Source: Eledone cirrhosa (taxonomy: Eukaryota > Mollusca > Cephalopoda > Octopoda > Eledonidae). From it: 64,000 nucleotides of DNA. Shown one piece after another: positions 1 through 14,916 of the stretch. Both the position numbers and the translations under genes were made by a program. Location of the stretch: contig OZ024741.1 in NCBI GenBank assembly GCA_964016885.1, forward strand, positions 411,810,839 to 411,874,838. Direction: 5' to 3'. Position 1 is the stretch's first letter. The number at the start of each line of letters is the position of its first letter. The notes beneath the pieces were generated by a model that did not search any database, was not told where the DNA came from, and saw nothing but the letters and a program-made list of their open reading frames with translations.

Positions 1-3000
1 CTGTGCTGGTATAGACATGTAATGTAGAGGGATGATGTCTGTTGTGTGAAGGGGAGGGGAGACTGAGCTGGTATAGACATGTAATGTAGAGGGATGATGA
101 CTGTTGTGTGAAGGGGAGGGGAGACTGAGCTGGTATAGACATGTAATGTAGAGGGATGATGTCTGTTGTGTGAAGGGGAGGGGAGACTGCTGGTATAGAC
201 ATGTAATGTAGAGGGATGATGCCTGTTGTGTGAAGGGGAGGGGAGACTGCTGGTATAGACATGTAATGTAGAGGGATGATGACTGTTGTGTGAAGGGGAG
301 GGGAGACTGTGCTGGTATAGACATGTAATGTAGAGGGATGATGTCTGTTGTGTGAAGGGGTGGGGAGACTGTGCTGGTATAGACATGTAATGTAGAGGGA
401 TGATGACTGTTGTGTGAAGGGGAGGGGAGACTGAGCTGGTATAGACATGTAATGTAGAGGGATGATGACTGTTGTGTGAAGGGGAGGGGAGACTGCTGGT
501 ATAGACATGTAATGTAGAGGGATGATGTCTGTTGTGTGAAGGGGTGGGGAGACTGTGCTGGTATAGACATGTAATGTAGAGGGATGATGACTGTTGTGTG
601 AAGGGGAGGGGAGACTGAGCTGGTATAGACATGTAATGTAGAGGGATGATGACTGTTGTGTGAAGGGGAGGGGAGACTGCTGGTATAGACATGTAATGTA
701 GAGGGATGATGTCTGTTGTGTGAAGGGGTGGGGAGACTGTGCTGGTATAGACATGTAATGTAGAGGGATGATGACTGTTGTGTGAAGGGGAGGGGAGACT
801 GAGCTGGTATAGACATGTAATGTAGAGGGATGATGTCTGTTGTGTGAAGGGGAGGGGAGACTGCTGGTATAGACATGTAATGTAGAGGGATGATGCCTGT
901 TGTGTGAAGGGGAGGGGAGACTGCTGGTATAGACATGTAATGTAGAGGGATGATGACTGTTGTGTGAAGGGGAGGGGAGACTGTGCTGGTATAGACATGT
1001 AATGTAGAGGGATGATGTCTGTTGTGTGAAGGGGTGGGGAGACTGTGCTGGTATAGACATGTAATGTAGAGGGATGATGACTGTTGTGTGAAGGGGAGGG
1101 GAGACTGAGCTGGTATAGACATGTAATGTAGAGGGATGATGTCTGTTGTGTGAAGGGGAGGGGAGACTGAGCTGGTATAGACATGTAATGTAGAGGGATG
1201 ATGTCTGTTGTGTGAAGGGGAGGGGAGACTGAGCTGGTATAGACATGTAATGTAGAGGGATGATGTCTGTTGTGTGAAGGGGACGGGAGACTGTGCTGGT
1301 ATAGACATGTAATGTAGAGGGATGATGTCTGTTGTGTGAAGGGGAGACTGAGCTGGTATAGACATGTAATGTAGAGGGATGATGTCTGTTGTGTGAAGGG
1401 GACGGGAGACTGTGCTGGTATAGACATGTAATGTAGAGGGATGATGTCTGTTGTATGAAGGGGAGGGGAGACTGAGCTGGTATAGACATGTAATGTAGAG
1501 GGATGATGACTGTTGTGTGAAGGGGAGGGGAGACTGAGCTGGTATAGACATGTAATGTAGAGGGATGATGTCTGTTGTATGAAGGGGAGGGGAGACTGAG
1601 CTGGTATAGACATGTAATGTAGAGGGATGATGTCTGTTGTATGAAGGGGAGGGGAGACTGTGCTGGTATAGACATGTAATGTAGAGGGATGATGTCTGTT
1701 GTGTGAAGGGGACGGGAGACTGTGCTGGTATAGACATGTAATGTAGAGGGATGATGTCTGTTGTGTGAAGGGGAGGGGAGACTGAGCTGGTATAGACATG
1801 TAATGTAGAGGGATGATGACTGTTGTGTGAAGGGGAGGGGAGACTGCTGGTATAGACATGTAATGTAGAGGGATGATGACTGTTGTGTGAAGGGGAGGGG
1901 AGACTGTGCTGGTATAGACATGTAATGTAGAGGGATGATGACTGTTGTGTGAAGGGGAGGGGAGACTGTGCTGGTATAGACATGTAATGTAGAGGGATGA
2001 TGTCTGTTGTGTGAAGGGGAGGGGAGACTGCTGGTATAGACATGTAATGTAGAGGGATGATGTCTGTTGTGTGAAGGGGAGGGGAGACTGAGCTGGTATA
2101 GACATGTAATGTAGAGGGATGATGTCTGTTGTGTGAAGGGGAGGGGAGACTGTGCTGGTATAGACATGTAATGTAGAGGGATGATGACTGTTGTGTGAAG
2201 GGGAGGGGAGACTGTGCTGGTATAGACATGTAATGTAGAGGGATGATGTCTGTTGTGTGAAGGGGAGGGGGAGACTGTGCTGGTATAGACATGTAATGTA
2301 GAGGGATGATGACTGTTGTGTGAAGGGGAGGGGAGACTGTGCTGGTATAGACATGTAATGTAGAGGGATGATGTCTGTTGTATGAAGGGGAGTGGAGACT
2401 GAGCTGGTATAGACATGTAATGTAGAGGGATGATGTCTGTTGTGTGAAGGGGAGGGGAGACTGTGCTGGTATAGACATGTAATGTAGAGGGATGATGACT
2501 GTTGTGTGAAGGGGAGGGGAGACTGTGCTGGTATAGACATGTAATGTAGAGGGATGATGTCTGTTGTATGAAGGGGAGGGGAGACTGTGCTGGTATAGAC
2601 ATGTAATGTAGAGGGATGATGTCTGTTGTGTGAAGGGGAGGGGAGACTGAGCTGGTATAGACATGTAATGTAGAGGGATGATGTCTGTTGTGTGAAGGGG
2701 GGGGGAGACTGAGCTGGTATAGACATGTAATGTAGAGGGATGATGTCTGTTGTGTGAAGGGGAGGGGAGACTGAGCTGGTATAGACATGTAATGTAGAGG
2801 GATGATGTCTGTTGTGTGAAGGGGAGGGGAGACTGTGCTGGTATAGACATGTAATGTAGAGGGATGATGTCTGTTGTGTGAAGGGGAGGGGAGACTGAGC
2901 TGGTATAGACATGTAATGTAGAGGGATGATGTCTGTTGTGTGAAGGGGAGGGGAGACTGAGCTGGTATAGACATGTAATGTAGAGGGATGATGTCTGTTG

Positions 3001-6000
3001 TGTGAAGGGGAGGGGAGACTGAGCTGGTATAGACATGTAATGTAGAGGGATGATGTCTGTTGTATGAAGGGGAGGGGAGACTGAGCTGGTATAGACATGT
3101 AATGTAGAGGGATGATGTCTGTTGTGTGAAGGGGAGGGGAGACTGAGCTGGTATAGACATGTAATGTAGAGGGATGATGTCTGTTGTATGAAGGGGAGGG
3201 GAGACTGTGCTGGTATAGACATGTAATGTAGAGGGATGATGTCTGTTGTGTGAAGGGGAGGGGAGACTGAGCTGGTATAGACATGTAATGTAGAGGGATG
3301 ATGTCTGTTGTGTGAAGGGGGGGGGGAGACTGAGCTGGTATAGACATGTAATGTAGAGGGATGATGTCTGTTGTGTGAAGGGGAGGGGAGACTGAGCTGG
3401 TATAGACATGTAATGTAGAGGGATGATGTCTGTTGTGTGAAGGGGAGGGGAGACTGTGCTGGTATAGACATGTAATGTAGAGGGATGATGTCTGTTGTGT
3501 GAAGGGGAGGGGAGACTGAGCTGGTATAGACATGTAATGTAGAGGGATGATGTCTGTTGTGTGAAGGGGAGGGGAGACTGAGCTGGTATAGACATGTAAT
3601 GTAGAGGGATGATGTCTGTTGTGTGAAGGGGAGGGGAGACTGAGCTGGTATAGACATGTAATGTAGAGGGATGATGTCTGTTGTATGAAGGGGAGGGGAG
3701 ACTGTGCTGGTATAGACATGTAATGTAGAGGGATGATGTCTGTTGTGTGAAGGGGAGGGGAGACTGAGCTGGTATAGACATGTAATGTAGAGGGATGATG
3801 TCTGTTGTATGAAGGGGAGGGGAGACTGTGCTGGTATAGACATGTAATGTAGAGGGATGATGTCTGTTGTGTGAAGGGGAGGGGAGACTGAGCTGGTATA
3901 GACATGTAATGTAGAGGGATGATGTCTGTTGTGTGAAGGGGGGGGGAGACTGAGCTGGTATAGACATGTAATGTAGAGGGATGATGTCTGTTGTGTGAAG
4001 GGGAGGGGAGACTGAGCTGGTATAGACATGTAATGTAGAGGGATGATGTCTGTTGTGTGAAGGGGAGGGGAGACTGTGCTGGTATAGACATGTAATGTAG
4101 AGGGATGATGTCTGTTGTGTGAAGGGGAGGGGAGACTGAGCTGGTATAGACATGTAATGTAGAGGGATGATGTCTGTTGTGTGAAGGGGAGGGGAGACTG
4201 AGCTGGTATAGACATGTAATGTAGAGGGATGATGTCTGTTGTGTGAAGGGGAGGGGAGACTGAGCTGGTATAGACATGTAATGTAGAGGGATGATGTCTG
4301 TTGTATGAAGGGGAGGGGAGACTGTGCTGGTATAGACATGTAATGTAGAGGGATGATGACTGTTGTGTGAAGGGGAGGGGAGACTGTGCTGGTATAGACA
4401 TGTAATGTAGAGGGATGATGTCTGTTGTGTGAAGGGGAGGGGAGACTGTGCTGGTATAGACATGTAATGTAGAGGGATGATGTCTGTTGTATGAAGGGGA
4501 GGGGAGACTGTGCTGGTATAGACATGTAATGTAGAGGGATGATGTCTGTTGTGTGAAGGGGAGGGGAGACTGTGCTGGTATAGACATGTAATGTAGAGGG
4601 ATGATGTCTGTTGTGTGAAGGGGAGGGGAGACTGTGCTGGTATAGACATGTAATGTAGAGGGATGATGTCTGTTGTGTGAAGGGGAGGGGAGACTGAGCT
4701 GGTATAGACATGTAATGTAGAGGGATGATGTCTGTTGTGTGAAGGGGAGGGGAGACTGAGCTGGTATAGACATGTAATGTAGAGGGATGATGTCTGTTGT
4801 GTGAAGGGGTGGGGAGACTGTGCTGGTATAGACATGTAATGTAGAGGGATGATGTCTGTTGTGTGAAGGGGAGGGGAGACTGAGCTGGTATAGACATGTA
4901 ATGTAGAGGGATGATGTCTGTTGTGTGAAGGGGAGGGGAGACTGAGCTGGTATAGACATGTAATGTAGAGGGATGATGTCTGTTGTGTGAAGGGGAGGGG
5001 AGACTGAGCTGGTATAGACATGTAATGTAGAGGGATGATGTCTGTTGTGTGAAGGGGACGGGAGACTGTGCTGGTATAGACATGTAATGTAGAGGGATGA
5101 TGTCTGTTGTGTGAAGGGGAGACTGAGCTGGTATAGACATGTAATGTAGAGGGATGATGTCTGTTGTGTGAAGGGGACGGGAGACTGTGCTGGTATAGAC
5201 ATGTAATGTAGAGGGATGATGTCTGTTGTATGAAGGGGAGGGGAGACTGAGCTGGTATAGACATGTAATGTAGAGGGATGATGTCTGTTGTATGAAGGGG
5301 AGGGGAGACTGTGCTGGTATAGACATGTAATGTAGAGGGATGATGTCTGTTGTGTGAAGGGGACGGGAGACTGTGCTGGTATAGACATGTAATGTAGAGG
5401 GATGATGTCTGTTGTGTGAAGGGGAGGGGAGACTGAGCTGGTATAGACATGTAATGTAGAGGGATGATGACTGTTGTGTGAAGGGGTGGGGAGACTGTGC
5501 TGGTATAGACATGTAATGTAGAGGGATGATGACTGTTGTGTGAAGGGGAGGGGAGACTGAGCTGGTATAGACATGTAATGTAGAGGGATGATGTCTGTTG
5601 TATGAAGGGGAGGGGAGACTGTGCTGGTATAGACATGTAATGTAGAGGGATGATGTCTGTTGTGTGAAGGGGACGGGAGACTGTGCTGGTATAGACATGT
5701 AATGTAGAGGGATGATGTCTGTTGTATGAAGGGGAGGGGAGACTGAGCTGGTATAGACATGTAATGTAGAGGGATGATGTCTGTTGTGTGAAGGGGACGG
5801 GAGACTGTGCTGGTATAGACATGTAATGTAGAGGGATGATGTCTGTTGTGTGAAGGGGACGGGAGACTGTGCTGGTATAGACATGTAATGTAGAGGGATG
5901 ATGTCTGTTGTGTGAAGGGGAGGGGAGACTGAGCTGGTATAGACATGTAATGTAGAGGGATGATGACTGTTGTGTGAAGGGGAGGGGAGACTGAGCTGGT

Positions 6001-9000
6001 ATAGACATGTAATGTAGAGGGATGATGTCTGTTGTGTGAAGGGGAGGGGAGACTGCTGGTATAGACATGTAATGTAGAGGGATGATGCCTGTTGTGTGAA
6101 GGGGAGGGGAGACTGCTGGTATAGACATGTAATGTAGAGGGATGATGACTGTTGTGTGAAGGGGAGGGGAGACTGTGCTGGTATAGACATGTAATGTAGA
6201 GGGATGATGTCTGTTGTGTGAAGGGGTGGGGAGACTGTGCTGGTATAGACATGTAATGTAGAGGGATGATGACTGTTGTGTGAAGGGGAGGGGAGACTGA
6301 GCTGGTATAGACATGTAATGTAGAGGGATGATGTCTGTTGTATGAAGGGGAGGGGAGACTGAGCTGGTATAGACATGTAATGTAGAGGGATGATGTCTGT
6401 TGTATGAAGGGGAGGGGAGACTGTGCTGGTATAGACATGTAATGTAGAGGGATGATGTCTGTTGTGTGAAGGGGACGGGAGACTGTGCTGGTATAGACAT
6501 GTAATGTAGAGGGATGATGTCTGTTGTGTGAAGGGGAGGGGAGACTGAGCTGGTATAGACATGTAATGTAGAGGGATGATGACTGTTGTGTGAAGGGGAG
6601 GGGAGACTGAGCTGGTATAGACATGTAATGTAGAGGGATGATGTCTGTTGTGTGAAGGGGAGGGGAGACTGCTGGTATAGACATGTAATGTAGAGGGATG
6701 ATGCCTGTTGTGTGAAGGGGAGGGGAGACTGCTGGTATAGACATGTAATGTAGAGGGATGATGACTGTTGTGTGAAGGGGAGGGGAGACTGTGCTGGTAT
6801 AGACATGTAATGTAGAGGGATGATGTCTGTTGTGTGAAGGGGAGGGGAGACTGAGCTGGTATAGACATGTAATGTAGAGGGATGATGTCTGTTGTATGAA
6901 GGGGAGGGGAGACTGTGCTGGTATAGACATGTAATGTAGAGGGATGATGTCTGTTGTGTGAAGGGGAGGGGAGACTGAGCTGGTATAGACATGTAATGTA
7001 GAGGGATGATGTCTGTTGTGTGAAGGGGGGGGGAGACTGAGCTGGTATAGACATGTAATGTAGAGGGATGATGTCTGTTGTGTGAAGGGGAGGGGAGACT
7101 GAGCTGGTATAGACATGTAATGTAGAGGGATGATGTCTGTTGTGTGAAGGGGAGGGGAGACTGTGCTGGTATAGACATGTAATGTAGAGGGATGATGTCT
7201 GTTGTGTGAAGGGGAGGGGAGACTGAGCTGGTATAGACATGTAATGTAGAGGGATGATGTCTGTTGTGTGAAGGGGAGGGGAGACTGAGCTGGTATAGAC
7301 ATGTAATGTAGAGGGATGATGTCTGTTGTGTGAAGGGGAGGGGAGACTGAGCTGGTATAGACATGTAATGTAGAGGGATGATGTCTGTTGTATGAAGGGG
7401 AGGGGAGACTGTGCTGGTATAGACATGTAATGTAGAGGGATGATGACTGTTGTGTGAAGGGGAGGGGAGACTGTGCTGGTATAGACATGTAATGTAGAGG
7501 GATGATGTCTGTTGTGTGAAGGGGAGGGGAGACTGTGCTGGTATAGACATGTAATGTAGAGGGATGATGTCTGTTGTATGAAGGGGAGGGGAGACTGTGC
7601 TGGTATAGACATGTAATGTAGAGGGATGATGTCTGTTGTGTGAAGGGGAGGGGAGACTGTGCTGGTATAGACATGTAATGTAGAGGGATGATGTCTGTTG
7701 TGTGAAGGGGAGGGGAGACTGTGCTGGTATAGACATGTAATGTAGAGGGATGATGTCTGTTGTGTGAAGGGGAGGGGAGACTGAGCTGGTATAGACATGT
7801 AATGTAGAGGGATGATGTCTGTTGTGTGAAGGGGAGGGGAGACTGAGCTGGTATAGACATGTAATGTAGAGGGATGATGTCTGTTGTGTGAAGGGGTGGG
7901 GAGACTGTGCTGGTATAGACATGTAATGTAGAGGGATGATGTCTGTTGTGTGAAGGGGAGGGGAGACTGAGCTGGTATAGACATGTAATGTAGAGGGATG
8001 ATGTCTGTTGTGTGAAGGGGAGGGGAGACTGAGCTGGTATAGACATGTAATGTAGAGGGATGATGTCTGTTGTGTGAAGGGGAGGGGAGACTGAGCTGGT
8101 ATAGACATGTAATGTAGAGGGATGATGTCTGTTGTGTGAAGGGGACGGGAGACTGTGCTGGTATAGACATGTAATGTAGAGGGATGATGTCTGTTGTGTG
8201 AAGGGGAGACTGAGCTGGTATAGACATGTAATGTAGAGGGATGATGTCTGTTGTGTGAAGGGGACGGGAGACTGTGCTGGTATAGACATGTAATGTAGAG
8301 GGATGATGTCTGTTGTATGAAGGGGAGGGGAGACTGAGCTGGTATAGACATGTAATGTAGAGGGATGATGTCTGTTGTATGAAGGGGAGGGGAGACTGTG
8401 CTGGTATAGACATGTAATGTAGAGGGATGATGTCTGTTGTGTGAAGGGGACGGGAGACTGTGCTGGTATAGACATGTAATGTAGAGGGATGATGTCTGTT
8501 GTGTGAAGGGGAGGGGAGACTGAGCTGGTATAGACATGTAATGTAGAGGGATGATGACTGTTGTGTGAAGGGGTGGGGAGACTGTGCTGGTATAGACATG
8601 TAATGTAGAGGGATGATGACTGTTGTGTGAAGGGGAGGGGAGACTGAGCTGGTATAGACATGTAATGTAGAGGGATGATGTCTGTTGTATGAAGGGGAGG
8701 GGAGACTGTGCTGGTATAGACATGTAATGTAGAGGGATGATGTCTGTTGTGTGAAGGGGACGGGAGACTGTGCTGGTATAGACATGTAATGTAGAGGGAT
8801 GATGTCTGTTGTATGAAGGGGAGGGGAGACTGAGCTGGTATAGACATGTAATGTAGAGGGATGATGTCTGTTGTGTGAAGGGGACGGGAGACTGTGCTGG
8901 TATAGACATGTAATGTAGAGGGATGATGTCTGTTGTGTGAAGGGGACGGGAGACTGTGCTGGTATAGACATGTAATGTAGAGGGATGATGTCTGTTGTGT

Positions 9001-12000
9001 GAAGGGGAGGGGAGACTGAGCTGGTATAGACATGTAATGTAGAGGGATGATGACTGTTGTGTGAAGGGGAGGGGAGACTGAGCTGGTATAGACATGTAAT
9101 GTAGAGGGATGATGTCTGTTGTGTGAAGGGGAGGGGAGACTGCTGGTATAGACATGTAATGTAGAGGGATGATGCCTGTTGTGTGAAGGGGAGGGGAGAC
9201 TGCTGGTATAGACATGTAATGTAGAGGGATGATGACTGTTGTGTGAAGGGGAGGGGAGACTGTGCTGGTATAGACATGTAATGTAGAGGGATGATGTCTG
9301 TTGTGTGAAGGGGTGGGGAGACTGTGCTGGTATAGACATGTAATGTAGAGGGATGATGACTGTTGTGTGAAGGGGAGGGGAGACTGAGCTGGTATAGACA
9401 TGTAATGTAGAGGGATGATGTCTGTTGTATGAAGGGGAGGGGAGACTGAGCTGGTATAGACATGTAATGTAGAGGGATGATGTCTGTTGTATGAAGGGGA
9501 GGGGAGACTGTGCTGGTATAGACATGTAATGTAGAGGGATGATGTCTGTTGTGTGAAGGGGACGGGAGACTGTGCTGGTATAGACATGTAATGTAGAGGG
9601 ATGATGTCTGTTGTGTGAAGGGGAGGGGAGACTGAGCTGGTATAGACATGTAATGTAGAGGGATGATGACTGTTGTGTGAAGGGGAGGGGAGACTGAGCT
9701 GGTATAGACATGTAATGTAGAGGGATGATGTCTGTTGTGTGAAGGGGAGGGGAGACTGCTGGTATAGACATGTAATGTAGAGGGATGATGCCTGTTGTGT
9801 GAAGGGGAGGGGAGACTGCTGGTATAGACATGTAATGTAGAGGGATGATGACTGTTGTGTGAAGGGGAGGGGAGACTGTGCTGGTATAGACATGTAATGT
9901 AGAGGGATGATGTCTGTTGTGTGAAGGGGTGGGGAGACTGTGCTGGTATAGACATGTAATGTAGAGGGATGATGACTGTTGTGTGAAGGGGAGGGGAGAC
10001 TGAGCTGGTATAGACATGTAATGTAGAGGGATGATGACTGTTGTGTGAAGGGGAGGGGAGACTGCTGGTATAGACATGTAATGTAGAGGGATGATGTCTG
10101 TTGTGTGAAGGGGTGGGGAGACTGTGCTGGTATAGACATGTAATGTAGAGGGATGATGACTGTTGTGTGAAGGGGAGGGGAGACTGAGCTGGTATAGACA
10201 TGTAATGTAGAGGGATGATGACTGTTGTGTGAAGGGGAGGGGAGACTGCTGGTATAGACATGTAATGTAGAGGGATGATGTCTGTTGTGTGAAGGGGTGG
10301 GGAGACTGTGCTGGTATAGACATGTAATGTAGAGGGATGATGACTGTTGTGTGAAGGGGAGGGGAGACTGAGCTGGTATAGACATGTAATGTAGAGGGAT
10401 GATGTCTGTTGTGTGAAGGGGAGGGGAGACTGCTGGTATAGACATGTAATGTAGAGGGATGATGCCTGTTGTGTGAAGGGGAGGGGAGACTGCTGGTATA
10501 GACATGTAATGTAGAGGGATGATGACTGTTGTGTGAAGGGGAGGGGAGACTGTGCTGGTATAGACATGTAATGTAGAGGGATGATGTCTGTTGTGTGAAG
10601 GGGTGGGGAGACTGTGCTGGTATAGACATGTAATGTAGAGGGATGATGACTGTTGTGTGAAGGGGAGGGGAGACTGAGCTGGTATAGACATGTAATGTAG
10701 AGGGATGATGTCTGTTGTGTGAAGGGGAGGGGAGACTGAGCTGGTATAGACATGTAATGTAGAGGGATGATGTCTGTTGTGTGAAGGGGAGGGGAGACTG
10801 AGCTGGTATAGACATGTAATGTAGAGGGATGATGTCTGTTGTGTGAAGGGGACGGGAGACTGTGCTGGTATAGACATGTAATGTAGAGGGATGATGTCTG
10901 TTGTGTGAAGGGGAGACTGAGCTGGTATAGACATGTAATGTAGAGGGATGATGTCTGTTGTGTGAAGGGGACGGGAGACTGTGCTGGTATAGACATGTAA
11001 TGTAGAGGGATGATGTCTGTTGTATGAAGGGGAGGGGAGACTGAGCTGGTATAGACATGTAATGTAGAGGGATGATGTCTGTTGTATGAAGGGGAGGGGA
11101 GACTGTGCTGGTATAGACATGTAATGTAGAGGGATGATGTCTGTTGTGTGAAGGGGACGGGAGACTGTGCTGGTATAGACATGTAATGTAGAGGGATGAT
11201 GTCTGTTGTGTGAAGGGGAGGGGAGACTGAGCTGGTATAGACATGTAATGTAGAGGGATGATGACTGTTGTGTGAAGGGGTGGGGAGACTGTGCTGGTAT
11301 AGACATGTAATGTAGAGGGATGATGACTGTTGTGTGAAGGGGAGGGGAGACTGAGCTGGTATAGACATGTAATGTAGAGGGATGATGTCTGTTGTATGAA
11401 GGGGAGGGGAGACTGTGCTGGTATAGACATGTAATGTAGAGGGATGATGTCTGTTGTGTGAAGGGGACGGGAGACTGTGCTGGTATAGACATGTAATGTA
11501 GAGGGATGATGTCTGTTGTATGAAGGGGAGGGGAGACTGAGCTGGTATAGACATGTAATGTAGAGGGATGATGTCTGTTGTGTGAAGGGGACGGGAGACT
11601 GTGCTGGTATAGACATGTAATGTAGAGGGATGATGTCTGTTGTGTGAAGGGGACGGGAGACTGTGCTGGTATAGACATGTAATGTAGAGGGATGATGTCT
11701 GTTGTGTGAAGGGGAGGGGAGACTGAGCTGGTATAGACATGTAATGTAGAGGGATGATGACTGTTGTGTGAAGGGGAGGGGAGACTGAGCTGGTATAGAC
11801 ATGTAATGTAGAGGGATGATGTCTGTTGTGTGAAGGGGAGGGGAGACTGCTGGTATAGACATGTAATGTAGAGGGATGATGCCTGTTGTGTGAAGGGGAG
11901 GGGAGACTGCTGGTATAGACATGTAATGTAGAGGGATGATGACTGTTGTGTGAAGGGGAGGGGAGACTGTGCTGGTATAGACATGTAATGTAGAGGGATG

Positions 12001-14778
12001 ATGTCTGTTGTGTGAAGGGGTGGGGAGACTGTGCTGGTATAGACATGTAATGTAGAGGGATGATGACTGTTGTGTGAAGGGGAGGGGAGACTGAGCTGGT
12101 ATAGACATGTAATGTAGAGGGATGATGTCTGTTGTATGAAGGGGAGGGGAGACTGAGCTGGTATAGACATGTAATGTAGAGGGATGATGTCTGTTGTATG
12201 AAGGGGAGGGGAGACTGTGCTGGTATAGACATGTAATGTAGAGGGATGATGTCTGTTGTGTGAAGGGGACGGGAGACTGTGCTGGTATAGACATGTAATG
12301 TAGAGGGATGATGTCTGTTGTGTGAAGGGGAGGGGAGACTGAGCTGGTATAGACATGTAATGTAGAGGGATGATGACTGTTGTGTGAAGGGGAGGGGAGA
12401 CTGAGCTGGTATAGACATGTAATGTAGAGGGATGATGTCTGTTGTGTGAAGGGGAGGGGAGACTGCTGGTATAGACATGTAATGTAGAGGGATGATGCCT
12501 GTTGTGTGAAGGGGAGGGGAGACTGCTGGTATAGACATGTAATGTAGAGGGATGATGACTGTTGTGTGAAGGGGAGGGGAGACTGTGCTGGTATAGACAT
12601 GTAATGTAGAGGGATGATGTCTGTTGTGTGAAGGGGTGGGGAGACTGTGCTGGTATAGACATGTAATGTAGAGGGATGATGACTGTTGTGTGAAGGGGAG
12701 GGGAGACTGAGCTGGTATAGACATGTAATGTAGAGGGATGATGACTGTTGTGTGAAGGGGAGGGGAGACTGCTGGTATAGACATGTAATGTAGAGGGATG
12801 ATGTCTGTTGTGTGAAGGGGTGGGGAGACTGTGCTGGTATAGACATGTAATGTAGAGGGATGATGACTGTTGTGTGAAGGGGAGGGGAGACTGAGCTGGT
12901 ATAGACATGTAATGTAGAGGGATGATGACTGTTGTGTGAAGGGGAGGGGAGACTGCTGGTATAGACATGTAATGTAGAGGGATGATGTCTGTTGTGTGAA
13001 GGGGTGGGGAGACTGTGCTGGTATAGACATGTAATGTAGAGGGATGATGACTGTTGTGTGAAGGGGAGGGGAGACTGAGCTGGTATAGACATGTAATGTA
13101 GAGGGATGATGTCTGTTGTGTGAAGGGGAGGGGAGACTGCTGGTATAGACATGTAATGTAGAGGGATGATGCCTGTTGTGTGAAGGGGAGGGGAGACTGC
13201 TGGTATAGACATGTAATGTAGAGGGATGATGACTGTTGTGTGAAGGGGAGGGGAGACTGTGCTGGTATAGACATGTAATGTAGAGGGATGATGTCTGTTG
13301 TGTGAAGGGGTGGGGAGACTGTGCTGGTATAGACATGTAATGTAGAGGGATGATGACTGTTGTGTGAAGGGGAGGGGAGACTGAGCTGGTATAGACATGT
13401 AATGTAGAGGGATGATGTCTGTTGTGTGAAGGGGAGGGGAGACTGCTGGTATAGACATGTAATGTAGAGGGATGATGACTGTTGTGTGAAGGGGAGGGGA
13501 GACTGTGCTGGTATAGACATGTAATGTAGAGGGATGATGACTGTTGTGTGAAGGGGAGGGGAGACTGTGCTGGTATAGACATGTAATGTAGAGGGATGAT
13601 GTCTGTTGTGTGAAGGGGAGGGGAGACTGCTGGTATAGACATGTAATGTAGAGGGATGATGTCTGTTGTGTGAAGGGGTGGGGAGACTGTGCTGGTATAG
13701 ACATGTAATGTAGAGGGATGATGTCTGTTGTGTGAAGGGGAGGGGAGACTGTGCTGGTATAGACATGTAATGTAGAGGGATGATGTCTGTTGTGTGAAGG
13801 GGAGGGGAGACTGTGCTGGTATAGACATGTAATGTAGAGGGATGATGTCTGTTGTGTGAAGGGGAGGGGAGACTGTGCTGGTATAGACATGTAATGTAGA
13901 GGGATGATGTCTGTTGTGTGAAGGGGAGGGGAGACTGTGCTGGTATAGACATGTAATGTAGAGGGATGATGACTGTTGTGTGAAGGGGAGGGGAGACTGT
14001 GCTGGTATAGACATGTAATGTAGAGGGATGATGTCTGTTGTGTGAAGGGGAGGGGAGACTGCTGGTATAGACATGTAATGTAGAGGGATGATGTCTGTTG
14101 TGTGAAGGGGAGGGGAGACTGAGCTGGTATAGACATGTAATGTAGAGGGATGATGTCTGTTGTGTGAAGGGGAGGGGAGACTGTGCTGGTATAGACATGT
14201 AATGTAGAGGGATGATGTCTGTTGTGTGAAGGGGAGGGGAGACTGAGCTGGTATAGACATGTAATGTAGAGGGATGATGTCTGTTGTGTGAAGGGGAGGG
14301 GAGACTGTGCTGGTATAGACATGTAATGTAGAGGGATGATGTCTGTTGTGTGAAGGAGAGGGGAGACTGTGCTGGTATAGACATGTAATGTAGAGGGATG
14401 ATGTCTGTTGTGTGAAGGGGAGGGGAGACTGTGCTGGTATAGACATGTAATGTAGAGGGATGATGTCTGTTGTGTGAAGGAGAGGGGAGACTGTGCTGGT
14501 ATAGACATGTAATGTAGAGGGATGATGTCTGTAGTGTGAAGGGGAGGGGAGACTGTGCTGGTATAGACATGTAATGTAGAGGGATGATGTCTGTTGTGTG
14601 AAGGGGAGGGGAGACTGTGCTGGTATAGACATGTAATGTAGAGGGATGATGACTGTTGTGTGAAGGGGAGGGGAGACTGTGCTGGTATAGACATGTAATG
14701 TAGAGGGATGATGTCTGTTGTGTGAAGGGGAGGGGAGACTGCTGGTATAGACATGTAATGTAGAGGGATGATGTCTGT
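1..14778 (+). repeat. 62 bp minisatellite array (LINE-derived), about 240 copies
   Basis: A head-to-tail array of a unit of about 62 bp fills this stretch and continues past the left edge of the window. Each unit contains the core TGGTATAGACATGTAATG followed by GAGGGATGATG and a G-rich end. Common variants are a 60 bp unit lacking two bases before CTGG, a T/A/C change in GATGATG(T/A/C)CTG, and GTGTGAA versus GTATGAA. Read in one + frame, the core encodes WYRHVM, stop, RDD, which resembles the WYGHVM..DD motif near the C-terminus of the RTE-type LINE copies in this window. The last unit runs directly into further LINE coding sequence. The origin from a LINE is an inference from that match. No gene is seen inside the array. 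Confidence 0.95.
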
Positions 14779-14916
14779 GAGGCAAAGACGTACAAGGTGT
14801 TCCTAGTGGAAGGAAGCTGTGGAAGAGGAAGACCAAGAAAGACATGGGCAGAGGTGGTAAAAGTTGATGTCAGGAGGCTGAACCTCACAAAGATGACTAC
14901 ACAGGAAAGAGATGGT
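14772..14916 (+). pseudogene. RTE-type LINE C-terminal coding relic between two satellites
   Basis: This single-copy piece joins the 62 bp array to the 38/44 bp array. With frame changes it encodes VEGSCGRGRPRKTWAEVVK and then a segment like RRLNLTKMTTQERDG. This corresponds to the region after the WYGHVM motif in the other LINE copies here, which show GRPK.TWDEVIKADLTQL. It also aligns at nucleotide level with the + strand LINE relic at 42064-42482. It explains both neighbours: the upstream array carries the preceding LINE motif and the downstream array carries the LINE end that follows. It is frameshifted and not a working gene. Confidence 0.75.
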
